Virus record (IMG/VR): IMGVR_UViG_3300048839_001335
Coordinates: 1-38,112 of that record
Length of the DNA stretch: 38,112 nucleotides
Reading direction: 5' to 3' (one strand)
Source of the DNA: a virus
A program made the position numbers and the translations under genes. How positions within the stretch are numbered: position 1 is the first letter of the stretch; each line of letters begins with the position of its first letter. The notes below the pieces were generated by a model. That model had not been told where the DNA came from and did not search any database. It worked only from the letters and a program-made list of their open reading frames with translations. This document shows, piece by piece, positions 37,440-38,112 of the stretch.

Positions 37440-37956
37440 TGTTAGTGGGGCTGAAAATGTGGTGCTTGTTCCGGTTCGGGCACAGGCAGGCTATCTTTCC
37501 GGCTATCAGGATGCTGAATTCATTCAAAATCTACCAAGCTACCGCATGCCAGGCCTTAATCACGGCACTTTCCGCATGTTTGAGGTCTATGGTCACAGTA
37601 TGGTGCCAACCTTCTATGAAAGCGATATTGTAATTGGCCGTTTTGTTGAAAGTTGGGCCGAAATCCGCGATGAAAGGGCCTATGTGGTCGTAACCAGGCG
37701 CGATGGAGTGGTTATTAAGCGGGTCGTAAACCGTATTCAAAAGGAGGGTAAGCTCATCTTAAACAGCGACAATCAACGGCATTCTGGCGAATATCCGCCA
37801 ATTGTGGTTGATCCTGAAGAAGTCATTGAAATCTGGTATGTAAGGCGGTATTTGAGCAGTCAAATGCCAAAGCCAGGTGAAATCTACAATCGGGTCACTG
37901 ATCTCGAATCTCGATTAACGCTACTGGAGGAAAGGGAGAAGAAGCGGCTCAAATAA
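37411..37956 (+). CDS. Repressor C-terminal part: LexA/CI-type S24 peptidase, 181 aa
   Basis: Catalytic serine lies in 'VYGHSMVPT' (S63) and lysine in 'GVVIKRVVN' (K103), the dyad of LexA/CI autoproteases. The N terminus 'GIPKIVTVDVSGAENVVLVP' matches the sequence that, in homologues I recall, follows the HTH linker. The given start is TTG 37411; no ATG exists for the full domain, so it may be made only by a +1 shift from the upstream HTH frame, or be a broken gene. A C-terminal coiled-coil tail ('EIYNRVTDLESRLTLLEERE') is extra. Confidence 0.7.
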   Translation: MGIPKIVTVDVSGAENVVLVPVRAQAGYLSGYQDAEFIQNLPSYRMPGLNHGTFRMFEVYGHSMVPTFYESDIVIGRFVESWAEIRDERAYVVVTRRDGVVIKRVVNRIQKEGKLILNSDNQRHSGEYPPIVVDPEEVIEIWYVRRYLSSQMPKPGEIYNRVTDLESRLTLLEEREKKRLK

Positions 37957-38112
37957 TCAAACCGAAATCCAACACCATTGAACGTTTCGTTTTTTGGCTC
38001 CCGTCTCAAAATCGCCTAATCTGTGCAAAAATCGAACTTTTTATATTGTATAGAATGTATCATGTGGTTTTTACCCCCCTGCAAGAGCGGGATGTTGAAA
38101 AGAAAAGAATGA
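37957..38112. other. Non-coding right end of the window
   Basis: The 156 bases after the repressor hold no convincing gene. In Mu-like layout the phage left end lies here or just outside. A weak stem AACG-TTT-CGTT followed by T residues (about 37980-37995) could end repressor transcription. Two similar segments, TCAAAATCG (38006-38014) and GCAAAAATCG (38025-38034), about 20 bases apart, are candidate transposase-binding repeats. The prophage boundary itself could not be placed. Confidence 0.35.

Noticed and set aside
37531-37740. Minus-strand frame opposite the S24 domain
   Set aside because: It is antisense to a domain with an identifiable catalytic dyad and has no supporting signals.
1-38112. 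tRNA, rRNA, insertion sequence or restriction-modification genes
   Set aside because: None was seen on either strand when reading through; all gene-sized space is accounted for by phage-type genes and the intervals described.

Overview
This window is almost wall-to-wall phage. It is a Mu-like (transposable, contractile-tailed) prophage or phage genome of a Bacteroidetes host. The evidence is a MuA-type DDE transposase next to a MuB-type AAA ATPase, a Gam-like and a GemA-like protein, and the Mu head set: terminase, DUF935 portal, F-like and G-like proteins, fused protease/scaffold and capsid. A sheath, tube, tape measure, hub and baseplate series follows. The AT-rich upstream regions without strong Shine-Dalgarno boxes, and several small protein families I associate with Bacteroidetes prophages, point to that phylum. 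The exact host cannot be read from the window.

Layout relative to Mu is inverted: the Mu 'left' end is at the right of the window. From right to left: repressor region (37.1-38.0 kb, + strand; HTH and S24 halves in different frames), an operator-like divergent intergenic, then a long minus-strand early operon (37.0 to about 29.0 kb). That operon holds a small HTH protein, MuA, MuB, a DnaA-domain-IV-like protein, Gam, a P-loop ATPase, GemA and several tiny membrane proteins. It is interrupted at 31.62-31.96 kb by 340 non-coding bases rich in complementary segments (candidate structured RNA).

The accessory block at 24.3-29.0 kb (minus strand) is the most notable part. It is a complete diversity-generating retroelement (DGR): a 4-TM protein, two overlapping target genes (VP2, VP1), a 76-bp template repeat, a hairpin-rich spacer, a 36-aa membrane peptide, a 65-aa protein and a DGR-type reverse transcriptase. 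A DUF4031-like and other small genes follow. Template and two variable repeats differ only at template adenines: 14 of 16 sites in VR1, 12 of 16 in VR2, and no difference at the other 60 positions of VR1 or the other 59 aligned positions of VR2. The targets are not tail fibres.

Morphogenesis genes are split into two divergent operons around 18.35-18.55 kb. Rightward: small and large terminase, connector, portal, F, G and tail-completion genes (18.5-24.3 kb). Leftward: protease/scaffold, capsid, a lysis cassette (coiled-coil/TM protein, holin candidate, CHAP endolysin, single-gene spanin), sheath, tube, a -1 frameshifted tail chaperone, tape measure, hub and baseplate proteins, and a series of fibre/adhesin genes running off towards position 1. 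No tRNA, rRNA, CRISPR array or insertion sequence was seen.
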